Source: Paraglaciecola sp. MB-3u-78 | GTDB lineage: Bacteria; Pseudomonadota; Gammaproteobacteria; Enterobacterales; Alteromonadaceae | NCBI RefSeq assembly: GCF_002835935.1 | Contig: NZ_PJCF01000002.1 | Location: 124,001 to 188,000, forward strand | Length of the DNA stretch: 64,000 nt | Reading direction: 5' to 3' | Shown: piece by piece, positions 38,855 through 49,499 of the stretch | How the letters are laid out: each line of letters starts with the position of its first letter | How positions within the stretch are numbered: position 1 is the first letter of the stretch | The notes under the pieces: model-generated | What the model was told of the DNA's origin: nothing | Database searches by the model: none | The model's input: the letters and a program-made list of their open reading frames with translations, nothing else | Made by a program: the position numbers and the translations under genes

Positions 38855-39838
38855 AAACCTGTCACGGCAGTAGCCGCTATGACATTATGGGAACAAGGCA
38901 AGTTTCACATGTTTGACCCCATTTCTAAATACCTACCTGAATTCAAGGACATGAAGGTCTATGTCAGTGGGTCTGGTGCCGATATGGTGTTAGAAGATGC
39001 TAAGTCCCCCATTCGCATCATCGACTTATTTATGCACACTTCTGGCTTGAGTTATGGCTTTAGCGGTAGCGAAGTTGATAAATTATATCAACAACTATTG
39101 TCGAAACCAGACGAACTGACGCCAGACAACTTTTTAGCTAAAATCGCGGCATTGCCTCTTAATCATCAACCAGGTACAGCCTGGAACTATGGATTTTCAA
39201 CCGACATTATTGGCTCCTTAGTCGAAAAGATCAGCGGTAAAAAGCTTGGCGAGTATATGCAGGACACTATCTTCACTCCTCTAGGAATGAAAGACACGGG
39301 GTTTTATGTGCCTGCTGATAAAGTCCATCGATTGACTCAAATCTATACTGCAGACAGAAAAACTGGGCAAACAGTGGTGATGCAAAATGAGCCTTTAGGT
39401 GATTACAAAAGCGATCCGAAAATCCACAGCGGTGGCGGTGGTTTGGTCTCGACCATTCAAGACTACTTCACCTTCGCACAAATGATGCTTAATGATGGTG
39501 AAATCAATGGCGTGAGGATCTTAGGCAGAAAAACAGTTGAATATATGACTAGCAACCATTTGCCTAATCACTTGCTCCCCTATGCCGACGACGCCCAAGG
39601 TGAGGGATTTGGACTTGCCATGTCGGTCACTGTCAACCCCGAGATGTCAGGTTTTATGAGCTCTAAAGGTAACTTTGGTTGGGGTGGTATGGCGTCAACC
39701 TATTTTAGAGTCGATCCACAAGAGAAAATTATATTGATATCCATGGCGCAATTTGTACCCATTGGTTTTCATCGTTATCACGATGATTTTAGAAATCTTG
39801 TCTATCAAGCTTTGGTCGATTAAAACAATGATGATGCT

Positions 39839-39862
39839 AAGCCCACTTAAGTGGGCTTTTTT
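39839..39862 (+). terminator. Terminator of the interrupted hydrolase gene
   Basis: AAGCCCACTTAAGTGGGCTT is a self-complementary stem followed by TTTT, 15 bases after the hydrolase stop. It is well formed, supporting that the split gene was once a complete transcription unit. Confidence 0.85.
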
Positions 39863-40036
39863 ATAGTTACAAAAGGGTTTTGCGCGAATGACGTACTTGA
39901 GCTGTAAGATGTTACAAAGTGGTGTGTTGATAAATAGCGATTGCAAAGTTAACACCCATTTTCAGAGCATTATTACTGACATTTGCAACCAAAATCAGTT
40001 CAATACCTTAGCATTTTCACACCTAATTTGCTGGGA

Positions 40037-41863
40037 CTAAAATGAATGAGTTTGGTAGTCACGAATGAACACTAACGCAGCGGAAGCTGGCACTGGACGG
40101 CAAAAGTAATAGCCTTGTAGAACGTCGCAACCGTTGTCAGTAAGATACTTAGCTTGGCCTTTTGTTTCGACTCCTTCAGCAACAAAGCGTAATCCTAGGT
40201 CGTGACTTAGTGATATTGCTGCCTTACAAATTTTGGCGTTATCAATATCCTCCTCTAAATTGTCAATAAAAGACCTATCAAGCTTAAGGGTTTGTATCGG
40301 CAGATTCTTTATATACGAAAGTGACGAATATCCAGTCCCAAAATCATCAATGGCAAGTTCAAATCCGAGGGACCTGATTTCCTTTAATGTCTTGATAGAT
40401 TGTTGCGGATTAACCATGGCAATGGATTCTGTGATCTCAAGCTCGACCATCTCCGGGACAATCTTGTATTTATCAACCAACAACCGCAAGTCATGCACAA
40501 ACCGTTTGTCTTCAATTTGTTTGGCGGATATATTAATAGCCATTTTAATAGGTATTTCAGAGACACTAGACCAATTAATTAGTTGTTGGAATGCAGTTTC
40601 AATGACCCAGCCTCCTAATTCATAAATTAATCCTCTTTCTTCGGCGATGGCAATAAACTTCTCCGGCGACACAAATCCTAGAATTGCGTGTCTCCAGCGT
40701 ATTAAGGCTTCAACACCAAATTTTAACGTGTCGCCTAAATGAATTTGAGGTTGATAGTACAGTTCAAGCTCATTGTTATCTAAGGCTTGGCGCAAGTCTT
40801 TCTCAAGCATGTTTTTCTCTTCAACAAGCTTATTTAATTCTTTGGTAAAAAAACGGTAGTTGCGTCTACCATTCTCTTTAGCATGATACATAGCGGCGTC
40901 TGCATTTTTTACCAGTTCTTCAGCCGATTGTCCGTCGTTCGGATAGACGGCAATACCCACACTGGGGCTTGATCTGAGTTCTTGCCCTTCACAGAAATAG
41001 GGAAGACTTAATACATCAACAATGGCCTTCGCAATTAACGCCACAAAAGCAACATCTTGCATATCGTTTAAAATGATTAAAAATTCATCACCACCAATTC
41101 TAGCTATATAGTCGTTTTTTCTTTTGCACGTGCCACTTAAGCGGGAAGCCACTTGCTGCAGTAATACATCTCCAACTTTGTGTCCGTGGGTATCATTAAT
41201 TTGTTTAAAACGGTCCATGTCGATAAACACAACCGACATAAGGCTTTTATTTCGTTCTGCACTTATGATGGTTTGCTGCAAAATACTGTTAATACTAAAA
41301 CGATTATAAAGCTGGGTTAAAGAGTCATGGTGAGCAAGGTTATAGATTCGTAATTCGTTTTCTTTTTGTAGAGTCACATTTTCACAATTGTACTGAAAAT
41401 GAGTAATGTTTTGCGCTTTATCCAATATTGGCGATATGCTAATTTTAAGTTTATAAACTTGTTTTGTGACGCTTGTTCCTTGGATTTCACCTTGCCAAAG
41501 CGCTTTATTTTGCATGACATACTTGATGCCTTCCATGGGTTTTTTGTCTAAAATCAGCCCAAGGCTGCGAATATCTTTGCCCACCACTTGTCTTTTGGAA
41601 TAGCCACTAATCACCGTAAAGGATTGATTGACATATTCAACAACGCCTCGTATATCTGTCATCAACACAATGATAGGACTTTGTTCTACCGCAATGGTGA
41701 GTTTTTCTAAATCGGATACCGCTTTAACCAATTTCTGATTCGATAAGTAAACTTCTTTACTTTTTGCTTCAAGAATAGATTCAGCGGCAATACGAGCAGT
41801 TTTCTCGCGCTGTAAACGCCGATCTAAAAATTCAATTTTTTTATGGCTTTCATAGAATGTCAT
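40037..41863 (-). CDS. PAS-GGDEF-EAL cyclic di-GMP enzyme
   Basis: The 608-residue protein has an N-terminal coiled coil (to about 60), a PAS domain (IVLMTDIRGVVEYVNQSF), a GGDEF domain with an intact RIGGDEFLIIL site and an inhibitory RxxD (RKND) five residues before it, and an EAL domain with FGVEALIRWRH, INISAKQ, LEITES, DDFGTGYSSLSYI and AEGVET. All catalytic motifs are present, so it could both make and cleave cyclic di-GMP. There is no membrane helix. Its ATG overlaps the stop of the H-NOX gene (ATGA), the known layout in which H-NOX controls a partner cyclase or phosphodiesterase in response to NO or O2. Confidence 0.93.
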   Translation of the reverse strand: MTFYESHKKIEFLDRRLQREKTARIAAESILEAKSKEVYLSNQKLVKAVSDLEKLTIAVEQSPIIVLMTDIRGVVEYVNQSFTVISGYSKRQVVGKDIRSLGLILDKKPMEGIKYVMQNKALWQGEIQGTSVTKQVYKLKISISPILDKAQNITHFQYNCENVTLQKENELRIYNLAHHDSLTQLYNRFSINSILQQTIISAERNKSLMSVVFIDMDRFKQINDTHGHKVGDVLLQQVASRLSGTCKRKNDYIARIGGDEFLIILNDMQDVAFVALIAKAIVDVLSLPYFCEGQELRSSPSVGIAVYPNDGQSAEELVKNADAAMYHAKENGRRNYRFFTKELNKLVEEKNMLEKDLRQALDNNELELYYQPQIHLGDTLKFGVEALIRWRHAILGFVSPEKFIAIAEERGLIYELGGWVIETAFQQLINWSSVSEIPIKMAINISAKQIEDKRFVHDLRLLVDKYKIVPEMVELEITESIAMVNPQQSIKTLKEIRSLGFELAIDDFGTGYSSLSYIKNLPIQTLKLDRSFIDNLEEDIDNAKICKAAISLSHDLGLRFVAEGVETKGQAKYLTDNGCDVLQGYYFCRPVPASAALVFIRDYQTHSF

Positions 41864-42397
41864 GTTTTAGTTAAATGAAAGCGCACGTGACTATTGCCCG
41901 ATATATGCTCTGGCTTAATAGTGATAGCTTCTTTGTAATATTTAACAACCCCATGCATGAGACCATGAGCTAGTGTGGAGAATCCTCTTGGTGATTGGTA
42001 TTCCATGATTAAACAAGATGGATCCGTATCATCAAAACTAAATTTAGGCAGGCCTGCATCTGGATAGAGTTTTTGAACTTCAACGTGTATATGAATTGTC
42101 GAGGGTCTTCATGAACTCAAACATGCTCTTAGATTCATCAAAAAACGACGGGAACAATATCGCGAATCGAATAGCTAGATGTTCACCGAATGCAAAAACC
42201 AGATCATCAGCAGACGTATTGGTTTTCTCAGCTAACTTTGTGACCATCTGTATTAGCTCATCATGATCGTATGTTCCAACTGTTGTGTAAGCACCACCCG
42301 AAGCCAGATCACACTCGACGATTATTTCGTCCAGTAATTCGGGCGAAAAATGAGATTCTACCATTTCATTAAACTCTGTAAAAACAATACCCTTCAT
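41860..42397 (-). pseudogene. H-NOX haem sensor gene with a +1 frameshift
   Basis: The start MKGIVFTEFNEMVESHF and the block GGAYTTVGTYDHDEL are those of bacterial H-NOX domains. The frame stops after FMKTLDNSYTR at 42080. In the next frame the domain goes on: IHVEVQKLYPDAGLPKF, with the His expected to be the proximal haem ligand, then MEYQSPRGF, which is the YxSxR motif that binds haem propionates, and a stop at 41860. The whole is 538 bases, one more than whole codons, so one inserted base near 42085-42090 explains it. The restored length of 178 is normal. The break lies directly before the haem ligand, so the short product cannot bind haem normally. Confidence 0.85.
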
Positions 42398-42683
42398 TTA
42401 TCTATATCCATGTTTAGGCTAATAAACCGTATATTTATGGACGGTCAAACCTTTTGTACTCTAAATTCAATGTAATGGTTCATTATTTAACCTAAGATTT
42501 TTATAGTATATAATTTTTAAAATCACAGTTTGACATAGTTTGGTTTCGGACTTTACTTCCCCGTCTCAATTTTCTGAGTGTTGCTTCTTGTTCGTTCCCT
42601 ATGGGCACATATAGAGAATTAAAAAACGCTATGTTATTTTCTAAACCTGAACACTGCAAAGCATGCTACAAAGGAAGAGACTA

Positions 42684-45545
42684 GTGTCAACAAAGGATCA
42701 AAAAATTGAAGACTTACAACGGGAGATTGCATTAACCCGTGTAGATTTTTCAACTCGGCTGCAAAGGTTAGAACAAAAAATATCTGCGCTGACGGACGGC
42801 AATAATATTGGTGTAAAACAACAGCTAGAGCATACACCAACAGAGACACCCTCGCCCTCTCAGCCAAGGCAAGCTTCAGAGTCACAAAATCAACTTGCAG
42901 CTTTTGATCAAGCTGCGAATAGCGCCAAAACCAAATCAGTCACTAATTCTTCCAACATCCCTTCACTTTTAAAAGAAGCCAGCAGTCTCGTGTTTAGCCT
43001 CTTATCACCTTTGACTAAATTTGTTTCTCCATTACTGAGTCTATACCAACATTATCAAGCCAAAGGGCAAGGGCCGATATTTGTATTTATGCTAATTGGC
43101 ATTGCACTTTTAGTGGGTGGTTTTGGTTATTTAGCTCAGTTACTTGTAGGCGAACTTGGGGCGGGAAGTAAGTCTTTGTTGCTGTTTGTGTTTGCTATTG
43201 GCATTACCTTAGGTGGTGTATATTTAGCTAAACGTCAACAGTACCCTGACATTAGCTCTGCTATTATCAGTTTAGGGCTATTATTGAATTTTGTGACTCT
43301 TTATGTGGCGGGAAGTTTTTATCAGCTTTTGCCAGGTTGGGTGGTGTTACTCAGTTATTTTGCTATTGCCTGCACAGGTTTTATTTTAGCTAACAAATTC
43401 GATGCAAAGATTGTCAGCGCTTTGGCCATCATAGGCGGAGGTGCCATTCCACTTATTTCACAATTGGATCAACTTGGCACCACTTACTACCTGATTGGGT
43501 TGGGTTTTATGGTATTAGCCAGCCTATATCAAGCCTTAAATAAAAACTGGCAATGGTTGGGTTTTGTCAGCGTATTTGTTGCTTATAGTTGTATAGAATT
43601 CCTATTACTGACAACCACCAAAACATTCTTTTTAGGGGGTTTTAGCCAAGGTTTTTATTGTGTATTTTTACTGTATCTATGCACTTTACTGACCCAAAAA
43701 AGTGCATATTCAAAAGATGTCATTGTCCTCACCGTTATTACCGTGTTCGCTAATATTGGCATCCTTTACCAAGCTAATTTTGACAGTGTTTGGATATTGC
43801 CTGCACTTGCTGTCCTTAATGCTGTACTCAGTGTTTTTTTATTACTCAAAGCCAGAACACAAAAATCCTATACTATCAATTTGTATACCATGCTTGCCAG
43901 CACATGGGTGTTAGTTGCAATAGTCAGTAGTCTTGCACCTGATTATTGGGGTTTTGCTATTGGGCTGGAAGGATTATTTATTTTATATTTTGCCCTCAAA
44001 GAAAACTACTTTTCAGTACGAATTGAAGCATATGGCCTTCTAGCTTTTGCAATATTACATGCAGTTTTTCTGGTGTTGCCCTACTTCCCTAACCCTGCAC
44101 TATTATCTTTAAAAGGCATTTTAGTGGTGGCAAGCATTGGGGCGTTAATATTCTGCTCAAGAAAACTGTTTAGTCGTTTTCCCTGCGATATTGATTGGGA
44201 AGTGAAGCTTAATGATCTTCTCAGACCGGCTGAATCAATTTGGCTAAGTCTATTCGTTCTTTCACTACTATGGGTCCAACTTGGCGTTTGGTCGTCTATT
44301 GCGATATTGCCATTACAAGGGATATTGTTAACCAAAAGCTATCGTCGTTTGTGTCATACCTCTGAGATCATGGCTTATGTCGCTGCTGCAGCTATCTTCT
44401 CTATTTGTTTACTGGGCATAAATGAAGTGCAATCTCTGTCATTTAGAGAGTTACCAAACTATGCCAAAGTCGCCCTCTTATTAGCGTTTGTGGAATGTTG
44501 GTTATTTGCTGAATATTACCGACGAATAGGCCGCACCAGTGTTTTGGCTAAATTGGCAGAACAATTAAGACTGGGCTTTTACCTAATCATTCCCCTAGCA
44601 TTTTTACCCTCCGTCATGCAGCATTACACAGATTTTTCAGCATTAGCTGTTTGGTGCTCTGCAATTATTGCTTATATACTAGGGCGTAGCGTTAAACACC
44701 CTTTTATGCGCACAGAATCCTTGATACTTTTTGCGAGTGCCGCACTTTATAACCTAGGCTTCTATATTGATTTTTATCACAGCCAACTTTTACTAACGGG
44801 TCTGTCCACCTTATTTGGTCTTAGTGTGTTGAGTTACTTTTTAGGCATCACGTACAAGGGACATGTACCCTTATTAGACAAAAAGATTGCGTCATTAAGC
44901 CTTTATTTTATTTCCGCGTGTATCGCTTTCTATATGGGACAATGGGCTAACGTATATATAGCTGGAGCATTAACCAGCGGCTATATATTTGTTTTAGTAT
45001 TGTGCTCACACTCCCATCCAACTCTGCATAGGAACCGCACTACCCTCGGTTATCTTTGCTACTTTAGCTTACTCTGTTCTTGGATTGGCATCTCCACAAC
45101 AGCTAGTTATAACCTTATAAGCAGCAGCTTGTGGGTTTTACTAAGCTTAGTCATATCACTGACTTTTTTAATCAAGTCTGAAGCGCTCAATAAACTGAAT
45201 TTAAAATTATTCACCGACAGACAAACCGGCTACACCTTACAACACATAGTATTTGCAATTAGCGGCGCGTTTTTACTGAATGAGTGGGAATTGGCATTAC
45301 TTATTAGCCCATGGCTAATATTGCAAGGTAGTTATTTATTTTTCACTCATAAAAACAGTAAATTTGTGGCAAAACTGGCCTTAGGGTTTATTTTTGTAGG
45401 ATTGCTTAAATTAGGGTTTATTGATGCGGCAAACGCTCTGTTATGGCAAAAAGTTGCCCTGATGATTGGTATCGGTTTATTTATGCTTTGCGCCGCGTTT
45501 ATCTATCAAAAGCGACTTTCAAAAACGATTACAGATAGCCAATAA
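42684..45545 (+). CDS. DUF2339 multi-pass membrane protein
   Basis: The protein has about 953 residues. The N-terminus is a coiled coil (KIEDLQREIALTRVDF ... LEQKISALTD) and a low-complexity Ser/Pro/Gln linker; after about residue 125 it consists of more than twenty hydrophobic helices with short loops, the pattern of DUF2339 proteins. The function is unknown. I prefer a GTG start at 42684, which has AAGGAAGAG just before it; an ATG at 42663 is the alternative. It is divergent from the H-NOX gene. Confidence 0.82.
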   Translation: MSTKDQKIEDLQREIALTRVDFSTRLQRLEQKISALTDGNNIGVKQQLEHTPTETPSPSQPRQASESQNQLAAFDQAANSAKTKSVTNSSNIPSLLKEASSLVFSLLSPLTKFVSPLLSLYQHYQAKGQGPIFVFMLIGIALLVGGFGYLAQLLVGELGAGSKSLLLFVFAIGITLGGVYLAKRQQYPDISSAIISLGLLLNFVTLYVAGSFYQLLPGWVVLLSYFAIACTGFILANKFDAKIVSALAIIGGGAIPLISQLDQLGTTYYLIGLGFMVLASLYQALNKNWQWLGFVSVFVAYSCIEFLLLTTTKTFFLGGFSQGFYCVFLLYLCTLLTQKSAYSKDVIVLTVITVFANIGILYQANFDSVWILPALAVLNAVLSVFLLLKARTQKSYTINLYTMLASTWVLVAIVSSLAPDYWGFAIGLEGLFILYFALKENYFSVRIEAYGLLAFAILHAVFLVLPYFPNPALLSLKGILVVASIGALIFCSRKLFSRFPCDIDWEVKLNDLLRPAESIWLSLFVLSLLWVQLGVWSSIAILPLQGILLTKSYRRLCHTSEIMAYVAAAAIFSICLLGINEVQSLSFRELPNYAKVALLLAFVECWLFAEYYRRIGRTSVLAKLAEQLRLGFYLIIPLAFLPSVMQHYTDFSALAVWCSAIIAYILGRSVKHPFMRTESLILFASAALYNLGFYIDFYHSQLLLTGLSTLFGLSVLSYFLGITYKGHVPLLDKKIASLSLYFISACIAFYMGQWANVYIAGALTSGYIFVLVLCSHSHPTLHRNRTTLGYLCYFSLLCSWIGISTTASYNLISSSLWVLLSLVISLTFLIKSEALNKLNLKLFTDRQTGYTLQHIVFAISGAFLLNEWELALLISPWLILQGSYLFFTHKNSKFVAKLALGFIFVGLLKLGFIDAANALLWQKVALMIGIGLFMLCAAFIYQKRLSKTITDSQ

Positions 45546-45855
45546 CCCAAAGGTGACCCATGGACAACTATACGTTTGAGGGCAATCAAGCAATAAAATG
45601 TTGCTTAGAAAAAATTGATTTTTGATAACCTGAACTCAATTCTCAAACAATACTGTAGTCATGGTTGCGCTAATGCCTAGAATTGACAGCGTAATAATGG
45701 ATATGCAAAAAAGTGGTGAGCTTGCTTTGATTAGGCAACAACAAATACACAGTCTTTAAGCAATTTGAGGGGGGCACTAATCTGGGGGCGCTTTGTATCA
45801 CAAAGCTAACGAGGCTAAATAAGCGGTGCACGATGTTTTTAATTACCCCCTTCTA
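45546..45855. other. Intergenic region with short gene remnants
   Basis: Two short frames lie here. ATG at 45560 with an AAGGTGA site encodes 21 residues (MDNYTFEGNQAIKCCLEKID). ATG at 45661 encodes 32 residues containing PRIDSVIMDMQKSGELALIR, which resembles the end of amino-acid-type periplasmic binding proteins. They may be the two ends of a deleted gene. Neither is likely to be functional. Confidence 0.3.
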
Positions 45856-48800
45856 TCATTCCTTATTTTGTGCTTTTTCTGATATTTTTTGTTGCTCTTT
45901 TGTGATAATTGAAATAAATGAAGCATAACCAGTGAGTACAGTTTGATAACATTCCTCGAGTTTTTCTATCTCTGGGGCTTTAGCTAGTTGCTCCATAGAT
46001 GAAAACAATTGATGTAAATCTACAGCTCCCAAGTCACCTGCAGAGCCTTTTAACGAGTGAGAAAGCTTGATAACGGTTTCGAAATTTTTCTCTTTGATAC
46101 CTTGCCCCAAATCCTTGATTTTGTTGGGAGAGGTATCCATAAATATCTGACAGATTTTGGACAGTAATTCTTCATTATTCATAAGCCGTGTCAGTGCGGC
46201 TCGTTTATCCCACTGCAAAATGTCAGGAGTGACAACCGTTACAGTAGCATCTTGCAATGCAGTGCCCGTATCATTAATTGAGAGCTTTTTAGGATTCTGC
46301 AAGTGCAAGGGTGCCTGATAAACCGTTAATATCCACTCAATAATTTTTGAGACAAGTAAATCAAGATTAATGGGTTTAGTGGTGTAATCATTCATCCCCG
46401 CGTCTAAACATTTTTCTCGTTCACCCAACATCGCATTGGCCGTCATGGCAATAATCGGGATACTGTTATATTGTTCGCCAAGTAGACCCTGACGGATCTG
46501 ACGACTGGTATCATAGCCGTTTAAAACAGGCATTTGGCAGTCCATTAAAATACAATGAAAAAGGCGGTTTTGTTCAACAGATTTTTGCAATATATCTAAG
46601 GCTTCCTGACCATCCATGGCCTGCTCTATCTCAATGGGCAGACTCGATAACATGCCCTTAGCTACTTCGAGATTAATTTTGTTATCATCTACCACTAAGA
46701 TCCGAGCACCGGTTGTTTTTAATACATTTTCAGCTCGAATCTTAAAATCATCTTCCGTATCCATCTGATTTAACGTGTTGTTTGTGTTATTGGTTTCCTC
46801 CGTCGTAGCAAAGGTTTTTTGCAACAAGTCAGGTAACAAAAAAGGTTTATTTAGTCGCAATGCAATTATGTTTTTCAGAGGTAGTTCTGTGTCGCTGCTT
46901 ATCTTCAGTACAAACATTTTAGGTATTTGTGTTGCATCATCACCCCACTGTGACCATTTTTGATCTAGATGTATTATTTTAGGATCCTGCTGGTCAATGA
47001 TAATAAAATCAGGCGTCACATCAGGACAGTAATTATTATCATGAAGTAGCCATGCTTCATAAGGTTTGGGATCTAATATTTCACCTGAGCATGATTCAAT
47101 CATTCGTTGAATGTTTTCATAAGACTCGACATGAGGAACTACAATCAAGCAGAATTTATCCTTCAGACTTGGCTCTAAAAACACTCGTTTACAGCCAACT
47201 TGTGGCACTGTAATGGAAAAACTAAATTTGCTGCCTACATCTTTCACTGAAGTGAAATCAATATCGCCATTTAATAAACCAACAAGTTGTCGACAAATAG
47301 CCAGTCCCAAGCCAGTCCCACCATACTTAGACGCCACTGCTGTATATTCTTGTGCAAAAGCCGTAAAAAGTTTGCTTTTGTTATTATCGGAAATCCCTAC
47401 TCCAGAATCACTTACAGAACAGTGTAAAATCAGTTGCCCATCATCACAAAATTGACTTGATGCTGAGACTTTAACATAACCATTTTCGGTAAATTTAATG
47501 GCATTACTGATCAAGTTACTCAGAATTTGTGAAAAACGGTGCTCATCGCTGACAAGAGATTCGCAATGTAAATCTGCCACATCAACAATAAATTCAAGCC
47601 TTTTTTCTTGGGCTTTAATGGCCATGTTACAACTCAAATTTTGGATAAGTTTGATTGGATTAAAGGCTTTAAAATCCACATCTAACTTACCCGCTTCAAT
47701 TTTAGATAAGTCTAATACGTCATTAATCAGAGCGGACAAGTTATTCACACTCACTTCAGTCATTTCTAGGTAACGTTTTTGGTTATCTGTTAAAGTTTCA
47801 TTTTTGACCAACTTTAAGGTGCCAATAATACCGTTCAAAGGGGTGCGCATTTCATGACTAATATTTGAAATAAAGGCACTTTTGAAATGGCTGGTTTTTT
47901 CTAGTTCTTTTGTCCTGCTGGCGACTTTTTCTTCTAACTCTGCATTTGCCTGTTTAATCTTCATTTCCGTTATATGTTCTTTGGTAACATCTCGGGCAAT
48001 AATAGCCACACCATTAACATCAGATGTAAAGTCAGTAATGGCTGAAAAAGACAAAGACAAATACACCGATTTTTGATCTTTAGTGATGGTCACATCTGCA
48101 TTTTTCTGTGTGTTACTTTCGGATAAGCCTTCGATAATATCCAACAGTTGAACATCTTCAAACAGAGCAAGCTCGGTCACTGTTTTACCCTTGGCATACT
48201 CTTCACTATAATTAAATAATGATTCGGCTGCCCTGTTCCAACTGGTCACCACAGCCTCTTTAGTTATACCAATTATCGCGTCTTGAGAGCCCCCTACTAT
48301 AGCCGCTGATTGGGCTTTGGCTTCAGATAATTGCTGATCTCTTTTCATACTTCGGTTAAACACACTGAGCACAAATAACAATATGGCTGTTACAACCGCT
48401 AAAAAAACATAAACATTTGTTCTGCTTTCCATTTCTAAATGGTTTACATGACTTTGAGGGGTGAGTAACCTCGCTAATAAATATCCTTGATCTAAATCTC
48501 CTGAAACCACTATTTTTTGCATCAAAGAATAATAATAATGTTGTGGTTCTTCAATTGCTAATATCCTGCTTAAATCATCAGAAAGTTTATTTAAGGTTTG
48601 AAAGCTTTTGTTCCAATTTTTTGTAGGGGCGAGATCTCTGCTGAATGTATGTTTTTCATAGGGAGTAATTAAAAAATACCCATCACGATCAGTTAGCATC
48701 AACTTATTGGGAGGTATCACCATACTTTCTAATGAATTCAGCAGTTGTTCGGCATGAATATTGACAATCAAAAAGCCGAATCTGTGCCCGAACTCATCAA

Positions 48801-49422
48801 AAATGGGTAAAGACAAGCGCAACATGGGTCGGTAAGGAAATTCTATTTTTCCAAACTCTCGATTAAGTGAAATACTCGACATATAGACTTCTCTATCGGA
48901 CAATTGTGCACTTGAGGCAAAATAATCACGGTCACTCTTGCTCTGTAAATTCATCTCCTCAATGACCTTTATTTCACCTCCAATTCTATCAGCTCTTACC
49001 AACTCCATCCCTTGTTCTGTTGTCTCAATGATACGTAATTGCTGATACTCAATATTGTTCTGCAAAAAAGCCACAAAAATGATTTCTAAGCGTTTCTTCC
49101 ATTGGGAATAAGAAGTCTGGTCCATGGGATCAATACCTCCATGATTCAACGAACGAGGAAGGCCTGACACGGGTGGAGTGGCATGTAAAAAACGTAAATC
49201 ATTGCGATATTTAGTTAACCTTTCCTGAATTTGGCTTTCAATTTGTTCTCCCGAATCCTCTAAAGTCGTTTTTACATCAGTCATAATAGACTCAGATAGG
49301 CGAGACTCAAACACGAGAATCGAAACTGTCAACAGGGCAAAAACCAATAGCAGAGTCAAGGGTAACAAGTGGCGATGTGCTTTAATTTTGTATCGAAGAA
49401 AAATTAAATCTAATTCAGACAT
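45856..49422 (-). CDS. Hybrid sensor histidine kinase with REC and Hpt
   Basis: The 1188-residue protein has a membrane helix near 18-36, a periplasmic sensor domain of Cache-like type to about 340, a second helix (VYVFLAVVTAILLFVLSVF), a PAS domain (SAAIVGGSQDAIIGITKEAV), a coiled coil, HisKA with His523 in NISHEMRTPLNGI, HATPase_c (SNAIKFTENG, GVGISDNNKSK, YGGTGLGLAICRQL), a receiver with Asp961 in CILMDCQMPVLNGYD, and a C-terminal Hpt with His1122 in LSHSLKGSAGDLGA. This is the full BarA/ArcB-like phosphorelay order. It lies 77 bases after the REC-GGDEF gene, its probable partner. Confidence 0.92.
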   Translation of the reverse strand: MSELDLIFLRYKIKAHRHLLPLTLLLVFALLTVSILVFESRLSESIMTDVKTTLEDSGEQIESQIQERLTKYRNDLRFLHATPPVSGLPRSLNHGGIDPMDQTSYSQWKKRLEIIFVAFLQNNIEYQQLRIIETTEQGMELVRADRIGGEIKVIEEMNLQSKSDRDYFASSAQLSDREVYMSSISLNREFGKIEFPYRPMLRLSLPIFDEFGHRFGFLIVNIHAEQLLNSLESMVIPPNKLMLTDRDGYFLITPYEKHTFSRDLAPTKNWNKSFQTLNKLSDDLSRILAIEEPQHYYYSLMQKIVVSGDLDQGYLLARLLTPQSHVNHLEMESRTNVYVFLAVVTAILLFVLSVFNRSMKRDQQLSEAKAQSAAIVGGSQDAIIGITKEAVVTSWNRAAESLFNYSEEYAKGKTVTELALFEDVQLLDIIEGLSESNTQKNADVTITKDQKSVYLSLSFSAITDFTSDVNGVAIIARDVTKEHITEMKIKQANAELEEKVASRTKELEKTSHFKSAFISNISHEMRTPLNGIIGTLKLVKNETLTDNQKRYLEMTEVSVNNLSALINDVLDLSKIEAGKLDVDFKAFNPIKLIQNLSCNMAIKAQEKRLEFIVDVADLHCESLVSDEHRFSQILSNLISNAIKFTENGYVKVSASSQFCDDGQLILHCSVSDSGVGISDNNKSKLFTAFAQEYTAVASKYGGTGLGLAICRQLVGLLNGDIDFTSVKDVGSKFSFSITVPQVGCKRVFLEPSLKDKFCLIVVPHVESYENIQRMIESCSGEILDPKPYEAWLLHDNNYCPDVTPDFIIIDQQDPKIIHLDQKWSQWGDDATQIPKMFVLKISSDTELPLKNIIALRLNKPFLLPDLLQKTFATTEETNNTNNTLNQMDTEDDFKIRAENVLKTTGARILVVDDNKINLEVAKGMLSSLPIEIEQAMDGQEALDILQKSVEQNRLFHCILMDCQMPVLNGYDTSRQIRQGLLGEQYNSIPIIAMTANAMLGEREKCLDAGMNDYTTKPINLDLLVSKIIEWILTVYQAPLHLQNPKKLSINDTGTALQDATVTVVTPDILQWDKRAALTRLMNNEELLSKICQIFMDTSPNKIKDLGQGIKEKNFETVIKLSHSLKGSAGDLGAVDLHQLFSSMEQLAKAPEIEKLEECYQTVLTGYASFISIITKEQQKISEKAQNKE

Positions 49423-49499
49423 CTAGAGGTGATCCTATTAGAAAATAAACAACACATCTGCACTTAACCGCACATAACGACAAAAAATATCTACGTAAT

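Larger units (their letters stand above)
37169..39823 (+). pseudogene. Serine beta-lactamase-fold hydrolase split by an IS
   Basis: The first part (37169-37467) encodes a lipoprotein signal (MKFILGLMVCFTLMAC) and the N-terminal lobe up to IFRIYSMSKP, where S-M-S-K is the catalytic SxxK. The insertion sequence starts inside the proline codon. The second part resumes at 38855 with KPVTAVAAMTLWEQGKFH, and goes on to MHTSGLSYGFS, WNYGFSTDI in place of the YxN motif, and HSGGGGLVSTIQD. Removing the element and one 5-base duplicate restores MSKPVTAV in frame, giving about 422 residues. The family includes class C beta-lactamases and EstB-like esterases; the missing KTG motif suggests an esterase. 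It is not functional here. The ATG at 37169 has AAGGGATG before it. Confidence 0.88.

Noticed and set aside
42634-42885. 83-codon minus-strand frame with hydrophobic segments
   Set aside because: It is antisense to the coiled-coil start of the DUF2339 gene, which has a good start site.
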